Positions 62,243 to 64,000 of a stretch of DNA of 64,000 nucleotides are shown piece by piece. The stretch comes from Saprospira sp. CCB-QB6 (GTDB taxonomy: Bacteria; Bacteroidota; Bacteroidia; Chitinophagales; Saprospiraceae): assembly GCF_028464065.1 (NCBI RefSeq), contig NZ_CP116808.1, positions 2,125,501-2,189,500 of the forward strand, given 5' to 3'. Both the position numbers and the translations under genes were made by a program. Positions within the stretch are counted from its first letter, which is position 1, and the number at the start of each line of letters is the position of its first letter. Under the pieces are notes generated by a model. The model searched no databases, had not been told where the DNA came from, and was given only the letters and a program-made list of their open reading frames with translations.

Positions 62243-62719
62243 ATGCTCCTTCAGCTTCTTGGTCTGCAAGCTCGTCTCCAAATTCAGCGGGGAGAACAAC
62301 CCGAAGAACTCGCTCAAGAATTAGCGCGTCTGCTGGCCAATAAACAACAGCCCGATGCCCCTTTTATTGGCCAAATAAAAGCGCAAAGCATCAAATTTCG
62401 CCGAAATCAACCCGCTCAAGGACTCAGCTTTCCGATCTGGGTCAAAGGCCGATGGCATGCCTGGGGCAAAGCTCAAAGTTCCCTCTTCCTCCAAATTTCC
62501 CCCTCGAAATGGGTGCTCTTTCTTTTTGTGATCTTCCTCCTTTTTATTTTGGGCCTGAGTTTCGTATTTTTGGGCCTCAGCCAATTAGATCATTGGGTAG
62601 ATCTTATATTTTTTCTGCCTATACTTTTCTTTTTAGCCATCTTTGGCCTATTCTATACGGCCCTCAAACAAGAAGTGCAACATCTTAAAACTGAGCTTAA
62701 TCGCTTACTGCAACCCTAA
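62243..62719 (+). CDS. Small membrane protein of unknown function
   Basis: 158 aa. A soluble N-terminal part (LARLLANKQQPDAPFIGQIK, FPIWVKGRWHAWGKAQSSLF) is followed by two membrane helices (WVLFLFVIFLLFILGLSFVF and LIFFLPILFFLAIFGLFYT) and a short amphipathic C-terminal helix with heptad spacing (LKQEVQHLKTELNRLLQP). No family recognised. It ends 3 bp before the next gene, so the two form an operon. Confidence 0.68.
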   Translation: MLLQLLGLQARLQIQRGEQPEELAQELARLLANKQQPDAPFIGQIKAQSIKFRRNQPAQGLSFPIWVKGRWHAWGKAQSSLFLQISPSKWVLFLFVIFLLFILGLSFVFLGLSQLDHWVDLIFFLPILFFLAIFGLFYTALKQEVQHLKTELNRLLQP

Positions 62720-62722
62720 TTT

Positions 62723-63106
62723 ATGGCCGAACCTACAGAAGATTGGGAATTTGATTTCCAATGGCTACAACTCCGCCACCAATTCAAAAATCAACTCCAA
62801 CTAGAAAGTTTGCCCAATCTGCAAGCTATGCTACTCTTAGTGGGGATTCAAGAATTGGGACAAGTAAAAGAGGAGTTTACCAAAGAGGAAAAACAAGATC
62901 TCATGCAATTGGCCTCTTGCCGCCTCTTGGCCTATGAAGGCTATTTTGAATTTGAAGGCCTAGATGCCGAGGGCTGGCCGCATTACCGAAACCTCGGTTT
63001 AGCCCCCAAAATGCCCATCAAAGAGCAAGAAAAATTGCTCAAAACCCTACTGCTCAAATATGCCAAAGAAGAGCTAGACCTACCTACAGAGGAAAGTCCC
63101 AACTAA
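62723..63106 (+). CDS. Small acidic cytoplasmic protein of unknown function
   Basis: 127 aa, mostly helical and rich in Glu, Leu and Lys. Notable stretches are FDFQWLQLRHQFKNQLQLES, AMLLLVGIQELGQVKEEFTK and YFEFEGLDAEGWPHYRNLG. It starts 3 bp after the small membrane protein gene and probably acts with it. No known family recognised; similar short proteins are common as conserved unknowns in Bacteroidota. Confidence 0.68.
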   Translation: MAEPTEDWEFDFQWLQLRHQFKNQLQLESLPNLQAMLLLVGIQELGQVKEEFTKEEKQDLMQLASCRLLAYEGYFEFEGLDAEGWPHYRNLGLAPKMPIKEQEKLLKTLLLKYAKEELDLPTEESPN

Positions 63107-63148
63107 ACCAAATATTTATTTTCATGTTCTAATAATAATTGTAGCTAC

Positions 63149-63871
63149 ATGAATGTTTTTAATCGGCAATTGCCTAAGTTTGCATTGCTATTTTTTGTCA
63201 CATTTATGCTATTTAGCGCCTGTCAAAAGCCTATGTTTAATCCAAAATCAGCAGAATATTCTCCAATCATTGAGCTGCAAACAACAAAAGGGAATCTGCA
63301 AATCCAATTGTATGCATCTACCCCAAAGCATCGCGACAATTTTGTAGAACTCGTCAAAGAAGGCTATTACAATGGCTTGCTTTTTCATCGCGTCATCGCC
63401 AACTTTATGATTCAAGGCGGAGATCCCGATTCTAAGGAAGCTAAACCTGGCCAATCGCTAGGTATGGGCGGTCCTGGCTATCAAATTGATGCTGAACTAG
63501 GCGTTAATGCCGATAGCTCGCTCAACCATATCCACCTCAAGGGGCGCATTGCTGCTGCTCGCCAAGGTGGAATTGGCAACCCGCTTAAAAAGTCTAGCGG
63601 TTCACAGTTTTATATTGTGCAAGGCCAAAAGGTAGAAGAAGATTTCCTTCAAAAAGTAGAGAATATTCGCAAATTCAAGTACTCTGAAGAGCAAAAGAAA
63701 GCTTATCTAGAAAAAGGCGGAACGCCTCACCTAGATGCTGATTATACTGTTTTTGGAGAGTTAATAGATGGCGAAGAGGTGCTAGAGGCCATTAGCAATG
63801 TCCCTTGCGATCAAATGGACCGCCCCGTACAAGATGTTCGGGTCATTAAAGCCGTGATCGTAAAGGGCTAA
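63149..63871 (+). CDS. Cyclophilin-type peptidyl-prolyl isomerase, lipoprotein
   Basis: 240 aa. A lipoprotein signal ends in the lipobox FSAC (Cys25), placing the enzyme in the periplasm or outer membrane. The cyclophilin domain shows IELQTTKGNLQIQLY, HRDNFVELVKEGYYNGLLFHRVIANFMIQGGDP (residues about 61-93, with the catalytic-site Arg in FHRV), GGPGYQIDAEL and SSGSQFYIVQG. About 25 residues between QKVEEDFLQKVENI and TPHLDADYTVFGELIDG form the insertion seen in Bacteroidota cyclophilins. Likely helps fold secreted proteins. Confidence 0.94.
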   Translation: MNVFNRQLPKFALLFFVTFMLFSACQKPMFNPKSAEYSPIIELQTTKGNLQIQLYASTPKHRDNFVELVKEGYYNGLLFHRVIANFMIQGGDPDSKEAKPGQSLGMGGPGYQIDAELGVNADSSLNHIHLKGRIAAARQGGIGNPLKKSSGSQFYIVQGQKVEEDFLQKVENIRKFKYSEEQKKAYLEKGGTPHLDADYTVFGELIDGEEVLEAISNVPCDQMDRPVQDVRVIKAVIVKG

Positions 63872-63884
63872 ACGCCTTTTAATC

Positions 63885-64000
63885 ATGAAAATACTCTATG
63901 TCTTTCCACATCCCGATGACGAATCTTATGGCCCTGCTGGCGCTATCTATCAGCAAATTCAAGCAGGGCATGAGGTCCACCTCCTCACGCTAACAGAAGG
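63885..64000 (+). CDS. PIG-L/LmbE-family deacetylase, N-terminal part (cut by window edge)
   Basis: Open frame from the ATG at 63885 to the window end (38 codons). It starts MKILYVFPHPDDESYGPAGA, with the PHPDDE metal-binding motif (Asp/Asp/Glu after the His) diagnostic of LmbE-like N-acetyl-sugar deacetylases, followed by GHEVHLLTLTEG, the usual second strand. Substrates in the family are N-acetylglucosaminyl compounds such as bacillithiol or mycothiol precursors. It starts 13 bp after the cyclophilin stop. Confidence 0.85.
   Translation, partial: MKILYVFPHPDDESYGPAGAIYQQIQAGHEVHLLTLTE

Noticed and set aside
1-64000. tRNA or rRNA genes.
   Set aside because: No cloverleaf-like GTTCGA arm or rRNA signature was noticed in the intergenic regions; a tRNAscan run would settle this.

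Overview
The window looks like the chromosome of a gliding, type IX secretion (T9SS) bacterium of the Bacteroidota, most likely Saprospira or a close relative (Saprospiraceae). The evidence is gldA, gldH, a giant SprB-like adhesin followed by a PorP/SprF-like partner, both T9SS C-terminal sorting-domain types, matches to the Bacteroidota -7 promoter element TAnnTTTG, many lipoproteins with SPaseII boxes, and signal peptides that mostly cleave before Gln. The species is inferred from family content; no 16S gene is present.

Layout. 1-1.8 kb: two tandem rhomboid proteases (the first cut by the window edge) and an Nfu-type Fe-S scaffold, all on the minus strand. 2.1-6.4 kb (+): a secreted CotH-like protein with a lamin-tail domain, gldA, and an alpha/beta hydrolase. 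6.5-10.0 kb (-): a membrane transglutaminase-like protein, then a compact operon of two tiny lipoproteins, galE and a small secreted protein. 10.3-15.4 kb (+): a MurG/GT28-like glycosyltransferase, a 13-copy array of a 41-bp hairpin repeat, and a 1017-aa fusion of a degenerate GT2-like domain, a GT-C membrane domain and TPRs. 15.5-18.3 kb (-): DinB-like protein, small membrane protein, beta-propeller protein. 18.7-23.4 kb (+): a degenerate ABC ATPase with its permease, a SIMPL-domain protein and glycyl-tRNA synthetase. 23.9-28.3 kb: a WD40-like secreted protein (-), an apparently orphan SAM-I riboswitch (+) and an acyl-CoA dehydrogenase (+). 28.5-31.1 kb (-): recX, two PrsW-family proteases and a HIT protein. 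31.3-36.6 kb (+): a secreted unknown, ricT-gldH-glutaminyl cyclase, tadA, and a TPR-like protein. 36.6-40.8 kb: a T9SS type B protein (-), an M43 metalloprotease with a type A sorting domain (+) and a small unknown (+). 41-61.7 kb (+): the 6494-aa SprB-like adhesin and the SprF-like protein. 62.2-64 kb (+): two small unknowns, a cyclophilin lipoprotein and the start of a PIG-L/LmbE deacetylase.

The strongest signal that ordinary annotation does not explain is a family of at least 17 intergenic elements of about 120-170 bp, in both orientations. They share a fixed spine (a TTTTGGGGCC end, GCTCGC, GCTCGGCCC, GGTCTG, and CATCGCTAGGCC or CATCCCT-AGCC) and carry hairpins whose arms change together from copy to copy. 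At four loci two elements face each other as an inverted pair with the GGGGCC ends outward, like a REPIN or MITE. Two of these loci are full-length homologues that even share the central spacer.

How the genes fit together: gldA, gldH, the SprB/SprF pair, the type A and type B cargo and the glutaminyl cyclase belong to one surface-secretion and gliding programme. Eight predicted secreted proteins would expose an N-terminal Gln after signal-peptide cleavage, which is the substrate type expected for the cyclase.
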